Shown here one piece after another: positions 1 to 11,752 of a stretch of DNA of 64,000 nucleotides; the stretch's first letter is position 1; each line of letters starts with the position of its first letter. Position numbers and translations under genes: made by a program. The notes below the pieces were generated by a model that did not search any database, was not told the DNA's origin, and was given only the letters and a program-made list of their open reading frames with translations. This DNA is from Vitrella brassicaformis (Eukaryota > Sar > Vitrellaceae): NCBI GenBank assembly GCA_001179505.1, contig CDMY01000247.1, positions 65,958 through 129,957 of the forward strand. The letters run 5' to 3'.

Positions 1-202
1 GAGCCTATATGCAAGCCAGACCAAGAGCACACGCGTCACAATACAGACGGATCATATGAATCTTACACGCATTTCACTGGGGTATGTAGCACAGTTCGCC
101 ACGATATGGTTGGGCACGAGCTCCAGCAAACCACAGTCGCACAGCACACTCACAACCTGACGAACAAGCAAGAGATGGCGCTAGTCTCATTTGTCTATCC
201 CT

Positions 203-1463
203 TTACGACATGTCTTGTCTCACCTCTGCCTCGTTGAGCTTCTCTATGTGCTGGGCCACGGAATGGAAATACGCCAGCACAACTGTCTCCTGCAACCTCA
301 GTGGTCGCTGTGTCCCATTCTGGCCCTCAATGTCCCACGCTTTGATCTTCAGGCCAGATCCTCTCCTCTCATCGGAACCCCGTCTGTGGCCGTCGAGCTT
401 CAGCTCAGACGAGCTGCCCTTCGTCGAAACAAACTGCACAGGTTTCCCGCTCAGAGATGCACTGCTGCTGGTGGAGCTGTCTTCTCGAAATCGCTGGGGT
501 TCTGGATCGGCCGAGGCGTCACAGTCCTGAGGAACAAGTGAAGTGAAGATATTCACTTGTCTGTTTCTTGCTATTGTAGTATACCAGTGGCCTCTTATTT
601 GCATTCCTAAGGACGAGTTCTATGTGTCTCGCGATGAGGGGGACATCAGTCAGCTGAAGTGTCTCGACATGAGTGAAGCCTGGACACACAGGAGAGGCAG
701 GACCACTCTGTAAGGATCCCTTGATGTCAGCCGTGCTTACCTTGCCTGAGAAGAAGACCCAACGCCTCTTCAAAAGCAGCCATGCGGGACAAAACAGTCG
801 ACTGATGTGGTCCATAGATAACACTCCACCCACAAGCCAACATATCGGGACCGTCTCTCGTACCTTTGGCATGCCCTCCTTGTCGCATGCCCTGTCTATG
901 TGCCTGTCCATCTCGTCAGGTCTGTTCTGCAGCTGCTTGAACTCGTGAAGCAGACGCAGACACAAATTCACCTGCAGAGATGGCAGCGCAACAGAAATCG
1001 ATGCTGTCTCCTGCCGGCGTGAAGATATTTCGGTCGACCTTTGCCTCCTCCACCATGATTCGTATAACATCTTCCCTGATGTCCTGATCCCATAACGTGC
1101 CCTCGCTCGCACGACCTGACAAAACAAGCAAACGCAGATCAGTCAGACACCGCAAAGGGAGCGTGAATCGTCCTCACCGACGGCGCGACTGCCATTTTCC
1201 GCTTCCTTCATGGTCTCCACGTGGGGCATCAGGCTTTCAAGCGAGGCCAAGCGGTAGAGGTGCTCAATGTTGTCCACCAGATGGAACCATTCATGCGTCA
1301 TGATGGGCACCCTTTGTATCTGCCGAGTGCATCTCCTGGCAGCATCGAGCCTCACTTGATTTGGGTCCTTGCCGTCCGGTCCACCCTTGCCTGCGCTGTA
1401 GGTCAGGATCCTTGGTCGGCCTTTTGACCCGCCCTCGGGGAGGGAGCCTCGCCTGAACATCAT
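203..1463 (-). CDS. unrecognised protein, five exons
   Basis: I do not recognise the family. Five exons join in frame with GT-AG introns: 1463-1178, 1115-1039, 971-864, 707-585 and 526-203, ending in TAA, giving about 305 residues. The frame stays open upstream to 1625 but without an ATG; the first in-frame ATG pair is at 1463, so I chose it. The middle part is helical and charged (HEFKQLQNRPDEMDRHIDRA), followed by a serine/lysine-rich segment and a helical C-terminus ending QHIEKLNEAEVRQDMS. No signal peptide or membrane segment is evident. It is divergent from the lipase gene starting at 1673, with 209 bp between the chosen start codons, so the two could share a promoter. The exon joins are strong because all four keep the frame; the function is unknown. 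Confidence 0.6.
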
Positions 1464-1672
1464 GCGATGCGGGCTGTCTTGGGGGGCGTCTAAGAGACGA
1501 CAAACAACCGGATGGCAGACCAGGGCCAAAAGGGAAAGCCGCTGAAAGGGACCAAGACTCCTAGGGCTCTCAAAATGCAGGGTGCGTGCGACAGCGCTTT
1601 TGCTTTGTGTTACACGGCGCTTCAACTCGGGGTGTTGCAGTGACGCGTTGATCTCTTCGCATTTGCCACGCC

Positions 1673-3520
1673 ATGTCGTGCTGGGATGACAGCATCGACA
1701 TTCAGCGTCTTGGGCTGCAGAATCAAGACGTCAAAAAGAAAGAAGGTGAGTGCACATCTGTGTCAAATGGACGAGGGCTGGTGCCACGTCATGGTGCCAC
1801 GTGGCTGCGCGTCTTTCAGCGATTGGCAACCCGGCTGTGGACACCTTTGTCAATTCCAAAGTGAGCAAAGACCCCCGCACTGATGGATCTTCTGAGTTTG
1901 GGTCTGTGCCGTGCCTACAGGGGCTGACCATCCAAACATACCACTATGAGGCCGCAAACCCCAAGGGAATCGTTCTGTGTAAGCGCGATGGAGAACGCGC
2001 GATCCTGCACCTGTCTGATTGGCGGTGTGTGTCAGGCGTGCACGGGTATGGTACGCACTTTCGGTTCGAGTATCTGACCCTGGGAGATCAGCTCTACCAG
2101 GGGTCGTGGGTCGAGAGGTCAGTCACCACACGAGGCAGCACAGCAGGGGCGCAGAGAGTGCCACACATGATGGCGCCCTGCTTCTTGTCGTTTCTCTGCG
2201 TCAGGCTGGTGAATGCGGGCTATGGTGTGTATGGATGGGACCACCAGAGCTTTGGCCTGTCTGACGGGTGGCAGAGAATGAGGTACTTGCCCGATACGGA
2301 ATAGGAAGACGCCAAAGCGTCATGCAGTGTTGTATGTGCGCGTACAGGGCGAATGTTGAGTCGTTCGACGACTTCATCGATGACGGGATACAGTTCCTCA
2401 ATGAGCAGATACTCTCCAACAAGAAGGAGTGAGAGCTGCGCACTTTCATGGCACTTCCATCTGAAGCATTCGTGGGACTAATGTTTTCTGCGCGTGTCTG
2501 CCTCCAGGGACGTTCCCGTGTTTCTGATGGGCTTGTCGATGGGTGGTTGTATGGCGGCGTTGATGGCTGAGCGCCCGGAAGGCAAGGCGCTCGCCGGCGT
2601 CATACTGGTACGCACATCGCTGTCCCGAGACTTCATGCGCTTTTGGTGGTGGTCTTGTTTTCTCTGTCTGTCAGTTGTCTCCCATGCTGTCGATCGAGAC
2701 CGAGAAGGAGCGCAACAAGGCTGCGCTGCCGCTGGTGGATTTTCTCAGCAAAGCCATCCCACACCTGCCACTGGCAAGGCAGCAGGTAGAGCCAGCTGCA
2801 TGCATTTGCCGAATCTGCCACGTGTTTGTTGATTTGGTCTGTTCAGCCGGCGAAGCTCGAGGAGATCACTGCAGCGAGAGCGAAGGATCCGTTGTTCTAC
2901 AAGGGAATGGCCCGCGCCCGCATGTCCAATGAAATCCTCAAGGCAGTAGACAAGTAAGGATTCTATTTGGGGGGAACACTGGGTCTCATTTCCACCTTTT
3001 TGTCCGGTAGAGTGGCTGAAGGCGCGCCTCAGCTGACGGCGCCCCTGTTAATCATCCACTCACAGCGTGACACACAGTGCGAGCCCGAGGGATCGAGCAA
3101 ATTCGTCAACTTGGTCTCGTCTGAGGTGATGAGCAGAAGCACCAGTGCAGGGCTTCACGAAGTGCACCAACACCTCTTCCATTTTTCTCTGCGTGCCTGT
3201 GTGTGTGTGTGTGTTTGTGTGTGTGTCGTGTGCAGGTCAGGGAGATTAGCCTGCTCAACGACATGTGGCACAACCTCGCCAACGAACCGGTAAGTGAGGG
3301 CCAACACTGATGAGCCCTCGGTCCTGTGCATATGTCCTGCCCTGCTGTTTGCCCTGTCTTTCAGGGGAACGAGAAGGTGAGAAAACGATCCAGCGTCCAG
3401 CAGAGCACACACCTGTGTGTGGGTTTGCAGGTGTTTGAGGAGGTGTACGATTTCCTTCGGCGCCACACGGAGGGGGACCTGTTGCACCCCAAACCTCCTA
3501 CACTCACATCGGGAGGCTAG
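1673..3520 (+). CDS. monoacylglycerol lipase-like alpha/beta hydrolase
   Basis: Predicted serine hydrolase of the monoglyceride lipase / Hydrolase_4 family, which releases fatty acid from monoacylglycerol or related esters. Thirteen exons join in frame from the ATG at 1673 to TAG at 3518-3520, giving 333 residues, close to the usual 280-330. Visible motifs: HGYG near residue 60 (oxyanion region), GLSMGG with nucleophile Ser near 148 (GXSXG), Asp in LLIIHSQRDTQ near 264, and His in LLNDMWHNLANEP near 294, matching the family's catalytic triad order and the His-x-x-x-N-E-P tail. There is no signal peptide or transmembrane helix, so a soluble or peripheral enzyme is likely. One exon (3365-3376) is only 12 nt. 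Exon ends: 1745, 1820-1860, 1921-1978, 2036-2117, 2205-2282, 2348-2428, 2508-2607, 2675-2785, 2847-2953, 3011-3125, 3236-3289, 3365-3376, 3431-3520. Confidence 0.9.
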
Positions 3521-4085
3521 CAACGTCGACCGACCAGGAGGCCTTCAGGCGGAGGGCATGTGTACGTGATGCCCTTGCTTCTTTTTCCCGAATTGTGGCT
3601 TGTGTTGAATGGATTCGTCGATTTGCTCCGCCCGCCTGTCTGCCTGTGCATCCATTTGCACATTTAGTCGGCGGCTGCGTGGTCGTGATATCGGTGTCCT
3701 CTAATTATTGCATCTCTTTTTGTGACACTGCCGGCAAGGTGCAAGGCAGATAATGTGGATGTGGGAGGGAACGGATTCGTGCAATTGGATTCGTGCATGA
3801 TCCGGGTGGTGTTTTCGTGAGACCCATATGCATCGGATGAGGGACAAAAAGACGAATTTGCACGGCACAATGGGACCGTTGGCAAGCCATGACCCACACA
3901 CACACAGAGGTAATCGCAGAAAGACTGAAAAAGGGCCAACTCAACAAGCCAGAGAGAGGAAAGGCAAACAACCATGTATGGAGTACTCAAGTACTGATAC
4001 CTGCGATGGCGTGAAAGCCTACCACGGAGACTGTCAACACCGTCATCGGGAAGCCACAGGGACGCCTCCAGAGAGAGGGACAACG

Positions 4086-4340
4086 CGAGTATGGCGAGAA
4101 ATTATAGTACAGACGCGTTTCTCGACGAGACGAGATGCGTTCGTTATTTCTTTTTTTTCCACACTTTTTTCATTGCCGACGGTCGGAAAAAGCAGAAGGT
4201 GGTTCTCTCAGAATGCAGACCATCGCCCAATGAGCAGGTCGTCACATTTGCAACACTTGTGTGCGTGTGGCTTGCTGCTACGTCCGGATCAGGTCACCTG
4301 AGAAGTTCGGCTTGGCCAGCCGCCCAGGACCTGAGGAACA
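4086..4340. repeat. diverged direct repeat, copy 1
   Basis: Shares with copy 2 (4885-5140) the order of several blocks: an AGAAATTA-like start, a T-rich tract, a CAGACCATC block, TTTGCAACACTTGTGTG followed by TGTGGC, and a closing block with GATAGCGATGAAG-like sequence. Spacing between blocks differs a little, so the copies have diverged by substitutions and small indels. Confidence 0.6.
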
Positions 4341-4884
4341 GCGATGAAGGAGATGTGTCGGCAGACCGTCAGCGGCATCAAGCCATCCCTTGACCCATCC
4401 TGCAGCCACAGGGACGTGAGGGAGCGATGAGACAGAATGCTGGTAAAGACAAGAAAAGGCGCAGAGACATGCGCACTGACCCGCCGTGTGCATCGCTTGT
4501 GCGCGCAGTATCTGCAGGATGGCCGGATGCGTCATCCCGATAAACATGGAGGGTGGCCTCCCAGGCAGGAGCGTACCGAGCCCAGAGTGGAGTCACCCTT
4601 TACGCAGGGCTGACGGAGGGACATGAGCTGGCGAGAATGATCCTTCCCCGAATGCACGATAGAGGTGAGTATGGGAGGGAGGGAGGGAGGGAAGAGAAGA
4701 GGATGAAGGGCAACGAATGACACTGTCCCACAACGACAGCGCAAACAGAGGAGGGGGGGAGTGTGCGACCTTGCCTTACCTTGCCTGTCTGACAGACTCT
4801 AACGCGCTCGTGACTACGTGTGCTGGCGAGGAAACCCGTGAAGGTCCTTCATTAAGCCACACGGGCGCATCTGAGACAGAGTGT

Positions 4885-5140
4885 GCGGCAAGAAATTACA
4901 AGACGTTCTCTCCGGGGACGCCGGTATTTCCGTTATTTTTCCGTTGGCTGCCCCCAAAGACCGAACTTACTTCGAATGTTGCAACCGAAGGCAGACCATC
5001 ACCTGTCGAGCGGATCTTCATGTTTGCAACACTTGTGTGGATGTGGCCTCAGGCTGCAGGTTGTGCCCGAGTTCCCGGTCTGAGAAAGTCGGCTTCGTCA
5101 GCCGCGGGCAGCTCCGACTCGGAGGACCTGTCATGAGGGA
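4885..5140. repeat. diverged direct repeat, copy 2
   Basis: Second copy of the sequence at 4086-4340, same orientation, about 800 bp downstream. The best-conserved block is TTTGCAACACTTGTGTG near 5024. Confidence 0.6.
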
Positions 5141-5430
5141 TAGCGATGAAGTGCGATGTGTGTGAACAGCCACAATGCAAAGTTGCAAACGCGCCGCCAT
5201 GCTCAGGTGAGATGAGAGGAGAAGAGACAACAGCATTAAGATGTACGCGTGCCGTGTTGTGTTGACGCAGTTGGACGCCGCCATCGTGCTGCCACCTTCA
5301 ATGACGATGAGGGCAGCCCTGTGCCGATTCGGCAGAGGGGACCGGCAGCCATGGATGGTGTGGTTCTTTGACCAACAGTGAAGAAGCCGAGAGATTCTCA
5401 CCTCATCCATCCATACGCAATTTATGCAGA

Positions 5431-6424
5431 CATATCTCTTTGACGTCCATGCAGGTCACATCAAGCGGGAGGCGATGATGCACATCTGCACACCGGTTAC
5501 CCGCACAGCGGGTGACGGCTCGCGGTCCGCTCAGCGAGGAAAGAATCCGTGTTGGTTGGCCTCATCTACCTGCCCGGGGCGTGCATATAGGGGTGCTGCC
5601 ATTGACTGTGTTCAGGTTTTCGAGCGCAGGTACGGTGTTGTTGGATTCTGCGCAGGTACGGTGTTGTGTTGTTTGTTGTGAACAGCTGCCGCGGCGTGCC
5701 GATGGGTGAGAGTGTGGTTGGCTGGTCAAGATGCACGCCAAGTGGGGAGAAGGGACACATATAGAGATGCCATTCGGTCATGTTTGCTCGTTTATGCGTC
5801 ATTCACGGGCATGACCCATGGCAGTTTGTCGCTGGACACGATCGGCATGCGGCCGCTGGTGGACTTCAACGCTTTCCATCCTACCTGACGCCTCTCATCA
5901 CCAAGTGGGATACGGGCTTCACTGGATTCACCGTGTAAGGAACGAAGAGTTCTCCTTCTTGCGTGTGTCGACCGCCCACCCACCTGCTTGCCTGCCTGCC
6001 TGCCTGCCTGCCTTTGCAGCATCCGCAGAGGGGACCGCTACTACGTCGCACCCGAGACCAACACTGGTGTTCCCTGTGGCTCGCCCAAGGACATATTCGA
6101 AATCGGTAGGGAGGCACAATGACACAAAACACAACACAACACAACACAGATGAAGTTCTCACGGAAGGGTTCTCTTTCCTTCTGTGGGCAGCTCTGGTGA
6201 TGTTTCAGTTCTGCAAGGGGCTAGATATCACAGAGGCCGTCACCGAGCGCGTAGGGCAGCCACACACAAACCACGCGACCGACACAGGCGTCTCATTCAC
6301 ATGCATTCTGTGCACATGCTGCGTGTGTTCAGCGTTCGCACGAATACATGACGAGCCGGGCAGACGCTGGTGGCTGCATTGCCTATCGACCCCATCAAGA
6401 GACCCACCGCACAAGAGGTGAGAG
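5431..6424 (+). pseudogene. degenerate kinase-fold copy (K1), first unit of the array
   Basis: The left part (about 5440-5660) aligns with exons of the next copy at 6790-7070 (GTCATGCAGGTCAC-type acceptor, then ACGGTGTTG), but the exon/intron junctions are lost. The right part keeps C-lobe exons: GMTHGSLSLDTIGMRP at about 5810-5860 in the catalytic-loop position, with Ser where the catalytic Asp belongs; an activation-segment exon 6020-6105 with YYVAPE and KDIFEIG; an exon at 6192-6250 (MFQFCKGLDITEAV); and 6364-6417 ending DPIKRPTAQE, the conserved Arg region of subdomain XI. A one-base frame break lies between LVDFNAFHP and the next segment ending TKWDTG near 5880. It is best read as a pseudokinase relic, though the last exons could still be spliced to the next unit. 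Confidence 0.6.
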
Positions 6425-6492
6425 AGATGCCACACCAATCATACGAGCCCCGTCTCCCTCCCATCTGCACAGCCCCCCCATCCTCCCCCCCG

Positions 6493-7775
6493 ATGATGGA
6501 GGTCTGGCTCATGGACAAGATCGGCCCCTTCCAGGGGCAGCCCGACGACCAGGTCTTCTTCTCTTATGATCCTGCCGGCAAGGACCGCAACGTCGCCGTG
6601 ACGGTCATCACAAGCTAGACGCCACGCGAGGCAAGGGAGCGCATTCTGCCAGAGAAGGTGCGGTTGAAGAGTCTGCAGCACAACAGCAACATCGTGCAGT
6701 ACATCGGTGAGCCAGCGACGAGACGAAAATAGACAAGAGCGGTTTCTGCAGACGTATCTATCTCTGTTCGTTTCTCTGTGACGTTCATGCAGGTCACTTC
6801 TAGAAGGTTGGCGCGACACACATCTGCAAGGAGATCATGAACATGCCCCTCGCCCAGCGGCTGAGGGCTGGCGGCCCGCTCGAGGAGGATAAGGCGCGGG
6901 AGCGCGTCGTGGACGTGTTGTGCGGCCTCGTCTACCTTCACAGCAAAAGACTAGCCCACGGGTGAGTAGAGTGGCGGGCGGGGAACATCCATATACATGA
7001 TGGGTGGGTGGTGCTGCCGTTGAGTGTCTTCTGTTCAGTTGTTTGAGCACATCTACGGTGTTGGTGGAAGCATTTGACGGCACGGCCAAGCTGGCGGGAT
7101 TTGGCCACCGACGCAGTACACAGCGGGACACAGGTACTGCACGGCCACACAGAGACAGACTCTCACGTGCTCACCCCACCCTCTCTGGTCTGTCTCCCTG
7201 GCTGTCTGCCTGCCTCAGGATTTGACATCCTGGCGCTCGGCCGCCTCGTGGCCGAGATGGTGTCGCCCCAGGACGCATCGTCGGCGTCGGACCAGGCTGC
7301 TGTGCCTCAGATACCACACAGTGCCTCACCCGAACTCCAGGTACCACGCTCACACACAGGGAAGACAATGGCATCCACCACCACATGTGTCCGGATCTGT
7401 CTTTCCAACATCAGGACTTCGTGCAGGTGTGTTTGGAGGAGGACCCTGCTGCCCCCCCACCGCCGAGAAGCTGCTGGAGCACCGTTTCCTGCGTCCGTTG
7501 GTGCTTCCATCGGGCTTCCACGTGACAGCAACGGCATCGCAATGTGCTCAAGTAGCTGTAGCGGCAGCGGCAGATCAGACGGACCCGCTGGAGGAGAAAT
7601 TGTCATCATCCAACTCAGGCAGCAGGTGCGTGCATACATCACATCCCCTGATTCACTCACTCACAGCCCCTCTCTGTGTTGTATGTCAGTGGGGGCGAGA
7701 CCTCTGTCGAACCAGCGGCGGCGGCAGCGGCAGGGGGAGGGGGCGAGCAGGCACAGAATGAAAGTACTCTGAGAG
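6493..7775 (+). pseudogene. kinase-fold copy K2 with two stops and a frameshift
   Basis: An almost complete protein-kinase fold is visible: N-lobe from MMEVWLMDKIGPFQG with VAVTVIT in the VAIK position, then SLQHNSNIVQYIG, an alpha-E region (EEDKARERVVDVLCGLVYLH), RLAHG joined across an intron to CLSTSTVLVEAFDG, then AKLAGFGH, DILALGRLVAEMV and a C-terminal helix LLEHRFLRPL. Catalytic residues are absent: HGD reads HGC, the Asn position is Thr, and DFG reads GFG. The frame is broken by TAG at 6616-6618, TAG at 6801-6803 and a one-base shift at a run of seven C (7452-7458). Downstream exons become Ala/Gly-rich low complexity up to about 7775. TAG is a normal stop elsewhere in this window, so recoding is unlikely. 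It may once have been fused to K3. Confidence 0.65.
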
Positions 7776-7886
7776 GTGAGGCACACAACACATCCACACA
7801 CAAGGGCACCCACCCACGGGGAGAAAGGGACAAGGCTCGCCACTCGACCCTCTCTGTCTGTCTGTCTGTCTGTGTGTGTGTGTCAG

Positions 7887-10174
7887 ACTCATCCCTGATG
7901 GATCCCCTCCCGTCGAGCCGGCCTCCTGATGTGCCCCTCCAGGCGCTCAACAACACGCACTGGCCACTACCGCGCGCGCTTTCTCCATACCGTTGCCCGG
8001 CACACAGCAGCAGCAGCATCAGAGTCCACCCGCGATGCGTCCCCAACAACCCCAGCAGCAGCAGCAGCAGCAGCCGGGGATTGTGGAGCAGCCGGGGATG
8101 GTGCGGCAGCAGAGGCCCGGTAGTGATGCTGGTGGGGAGATGGGGGGCAGCCCATCCCCACTGGCATCGGGCGCAAACTTCCCGGAGCTGCCATCTCGAC
8201 AGCAGCCGCTGCCGCAGCCGAGTGGCGGTGCCCCAGCGGGCCGAGGGGCGCCTGCGGGCAGGGCGGTGCCTCGCAGTTCGGGGGATGTGGAGGCCATGGG
8301 CGAGGGAGAGGGCTCGGGGGGGGATGAGGGAGAGTTTCGTCTGGGAAGGCTGGGCGGCTGGGGTAGTGGGCACGGCAGGCAGCATCCCGATGACCGGACG
8401 GGATGGACAGGTGTGTGTGTGTGGGTGGGAGGGGAATGGACGCACGAGGGAGGGAGGGAGGGACCACCACGTCGTTTATTGTGTTGTGTTGTGTTGTGTT
8501 GGTTCAGGGTCCCCCACGTCATTGTCGCCCTCGTCCAGCCCACATCCATCGATCCTCTCCTCGCTGCTCAAGGCCCCCTCTCACTCCGCATCGGTGTCAC
8601 GTCGCGCGGCCGACTCCCACATCACACGAAGCCCACCTGGTGCACACCTCGTCGGCGTTGCTGCTGGTGGTGCCGCTCCCGACATGAGGGGGTCTAGTGT
8701 GATGAGCGCCGGCAAGGCGGTGCCGAGGCACCCAGGTGGGTCGGCCGAGCGCGCCGACGTGTTCCGAAGGGGCGGGCTTCTTGGCTGGAGTGGTGCAGTG
8801 AATGAGGAGGTGGTGGGGAGGGGCAGCCGGGGTGCGTCTGAGGGCGCCGGTGTCCATGGTGGGCGGGGATTAGAGGGCATGACGCCGGCTGCCATTATGG
8901 AGGGCATGGACATGGATTGCCACGATGCATTCGACAAGGCGATTCAGTTCAGCTCCAGTGTGGGCGACCACCGGCTCATCACCCACCTGACGCCGCTCTC
9001 CCAGGCGGCAGAGGTGGGTGGGTGGCTGGGGGCTCAGACAAACAGAGAGGGGCAGAGAGACAGTCAGACAGAGAGCATGCATTCCCTGAATGAATGAATG
9101 AATGTGTGTGCATGTGTGTGTATGTGTGCAGGTCAGGAGGGGTGTCCAGATCTATGTGTGGGCGACCAACAACGGCCTTCCTGGGGTCTGCAAGCTCATC
9201 AGTCACGGGGACACAGCCGATCACTTTGAGCACATAGTCGATCGCCCACTCATGGGTCTGCGGCAGTTCCTCTATCAGAGGTGAGGAACTGTCAAAGTCC
9301 ATTGTGTTCGTTTGATGTCGTCCGCTTCTCGCCCGTACACCCCGCTCTCTCCCTCTCCCTCTCCATGTGTCTGTCTCTGTGTCTGTGTGTGGACTATGTA
9401 GGAATGGCTGGCGCCCTCCGACCGAGGCGATGGTCGCTTGGGTATTGGGTGACATCATAGAGCTGCTCGCACTCTTGGAGCCGCGGTAAGCAACAAGACG
9501 AACCAAACGGCCAGGCAAAGTGCCCATGTGTGTGTGCCCCGCCCGTGTGTGTTGTCTGTCCTTGCGCTGCGCTATTTCTTCGTTATTTCTTCGTGTGTTC
9601 GATCAGGGGCGTGACGTTGGCCAACCTGTGCCTCGACACCATGGGCGTGCGGCCGGTCGACTGTAGCGACGGGGGCACATATGTCACGGCCGTCCTGACA
9701 GACTTGAGCGACGCCCGCCAAGGCAGAAGGTACGACGCACACACCACCTAAGGGCTGCATATGTGTTATTGCTCATGATCTCTCATGATCTCTCTCTCTC
9801 TCTCTGTGTGTGTGTGTACAAAACCTCGATCGGCTGGCCTTGCTGGGGTGCAGCGTGGTGTCGAGTGACCGCACATACGTGGCCCCCGAGGTCCTCAAGC
9901 GCCAGCTGTGTGACCCATCCACCGACACCTCCGCCTTAGGTGAGTCTAGTAGCCACGGCCGGCAGGGAAGGCCCGCACGCACATCCATACGCGACTACTG
10001 AACGACACGATGATTGGGGGGATCGGGTGGCCTGCAGGTTTAGCGATGTACGAGCTGCTAACGGCATCGTCGGTTTCCAAGGACATATCCCCCGCGGTGA
10101 GCCATCCATCCCGCCACACACACATCGCGCACCACACCACACCACACAACACACGATACCGCTTCCCTGCCTCT

Positions 10175-10205
<31 letters not shown>

Positions 10206-10555
10206 CAATGTTCAGAGCTGGACGCTCTCGGTCGGTCACGACGCTGTCGTACCAGTGGCTGCCAAAGGCCACCAAGGAGCTGCTCGAGTGTGGGGTTAGC
10301 AAGGAGACCATCGATGTGGTGACATCCATGATGGCGAATGATAGCAAGTCAAGGCCGACAGCTGGATGGGTACGTACATTAGTCAAGTAGTTGAGTGCAC
10401 GAGCAGACTGATTGATGGCTGGCTGGCTGTCTGGCTGGCTGTGTGAATGTAATGTATTTGTGTATGTGTGTGTGTGTATGTGTGTGTATGTGTGTCAGGT
10501 GTGCAAGTACTTCCGATCGCTGCTCCAGGTCCCAGCCTCGCAGGACCCTGCCTGA
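7887..10555 (+). CDS. pseudokinase-domain protein K3 with Gln-rich N-terminus
   Basis: A low-complexity, Gln/Pro-rich region (about 7990-8410) splices in frame at 8410/8510 to a Ser/Pro- and Gly-rich segment and then to a kinase-like domain: N-lobe around 8880-9280 (LITHLTPLSQ, then VQIYVWATNNGLPGVCKLIS), an alpha-E-like exon (WRPPTEAMVAWVLGDIIELL), catalytic-loop exon 9607-9729 (GVTLANLCLDTMGVRPVD, no HRD aspartate), activation exon 9854-9940 with TYVAPE and DTSALG, then LAMYELLTASS (10038-10096), an exon 10216-10369 ending KSRPTAGW, and VCKYFRSLLQ to TGA 10553-10555. Family knowledge: loss of HRD and DFG aspartates points to a pseudokinase. The exon at 10216 is one base out of frame with the previous one under simple splicing. 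The start codon is unresolved; the true start may lie in exons near 7690. Confidence 0.5.
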
Positions 10556-10786
10556 CGGCACCCGCCCCCCGACAAACCGACTCGTGAGCTGTTCTGCATC
10601 GATCAGACGCCCCCTGTGCTGCCCCCGCTGCCCGAGCCATGGGGCCCCGCCCCGGCCGCACCGCCGACGCCAGATGATCTGGAGGACGACGACCTGACAT
10701 ACTCGGAGAACTCGACAGACACTGACAAAACACCAGAGGTGCGCTGCTCCCGTGAGCCACTCAGACAGACAGCAAACGGCGCACGC

Positions 10787-10806
10787 AGATAGATAGATAG
10801 ATAGAA
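10787..10806. repeat. GATA tetranucleotide run
   Basis: Five tandem AGAT units in an intron or spacer, typical of the microsatellite-rich non-coding DNA of this window. Confidence 0.8.
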
Positions 10807-10969
10807 GGATGGATGTGTATGGTATGGTATGGTATGTGTGCCTTCTCTCTATGTGCCTGCCTGCCTCTGTGTGTGTACAGGAATCGGCGGCGGCTGGTGG
10901 CCAGGACCGCCCGTAGGCCGACAGTGTGCACTCGGCCTGTGCGAGCGGCAGCGGCAGCGGCGGTTGACG

Positions 10970-10994
10970 GCGAGTGGGTGACACACCCACTCGC
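10970..10994. repeat. perfect 11-bp inverted repeat, 3-nt loop
   Basis: GCGAGTGGGTG, then ACA, then CACCCACTCGC: both arms pair perfectly over 11 bp. It lies just downstream of the K3 unit, in sequence with no other function I can see. It could form a stable RNA hairpin at a 3' end or be chance. Confidence 0.6.
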
Positions 10995-11180
10995 GAATTC
11001 GGTGGGTGAAGCACACGCACACGCAATGCACATACGGCGGTGGGAGCTGCCCTTAATGTGCACCCGTCACAGGCTTCTGTGTATGGATGTGTGTCACAGA
11101 AGAGGAAAGCGAGGAGAAGGCCTGATGGTGAGTCTGTCACACGAGGGTCCATCGAACTCTGACGTGTGTGTCTGCCACTT

Positions 11181-11250
11181 GTTATCAGGCCATCGTTGCC
11201 TACATTTTATATTGTGAAGGCATGTCCTCTTCTTTCGCCGGTTGCCGAGC
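11181..11250 (+). repeat. five-copy intron-associated element, copy 1
   Basis: Begins with an acceptor-like TTATCAG, then CATCGTTGCCTACATTTTATATTG and a CTTCTTTCGCCGGTTGCC tail. The core CATTTTATAT plus GGAGG-like sequence recurs at about 12957, 16086, 18091 and 20150, always in plus orientation and always in the kinase array. This copy and copy 4 are followed by the same downstream sequence (GVSVF exon), so they were duplicated together with it. Confidence 0.75.
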
Positions 11251-11717
11251 ATTGGCAGGCGTTTCCGTGTTCGGCCCCTGCCAATGCTAGCCCCTGGAGG
11301 ACGTCAAAAGGGCTCATCTCCACAGATATACATGTGAGTGGGTAGGTTGCTTGTTGACATCCGTGCCATGGTTTCTGTATGTTGCTTCCTCAGGCCTATC
11401 AGTGCCTTGTCAAGGCATGTGAGCTCGACCTGAGGCAGAACACCAGGCAACTGACACGCACACGCAGAAGCGTTGATCCGTCCTTGACTATACCCATTCG
11501 GTGCTCATGCGCGGTGTCTACCTGCCTTTCTTTCATTGTGGTCGTCTGTCAGCTGCGCTGAAGACTTGGTCGGCCTTCGACGGAGGCTCGGTTTGTCCTC
11601 GTCCACTGCTGCCGCTGCCGCTGCCGCCGCACCGGCGGAGAGGGCGCCAGGCAATCGCCGTGGTAAGTCACTCAGCCATTCACTCAGTCAGGCGAGCCAG
11701 AGTATGCACACTGTTCA

Positions 11718-11752
<35 letters not shown>

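Larger units (their letters stand above)
3521..5430. other. intergenic stretch without a confident gene
   Basis: No reading frame here shows a recognisable domain or a convincing chain of exons. It contains a GGGA run around 4673-4694 and two diverged copies of a roughly 250-bp sequence (about 4086-4340 and 4885-5140). Weak minus-strand frames around 4.3-4.6 kb and 5.0-5.4 kb share this duplicated sequence and could be remnants of a small duplicated gene, but I cannot support a model. Confidence 0.5.

Noticed and set aside
6616-6803. Reassignment of TAG to a sense codon
   Set aside because: The lipase (3518-3520), the channel (26870-26872) and the dikinase (42797-42799) end in TAG exactly where their families end.
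7676-9097. Uninterrupted 473-codon plus-strand frame
   Set aside because: It reads through several introns and the Gln-rich exon in the wrong frame. Its last part is real K3 sequence but the whole is not one exon.
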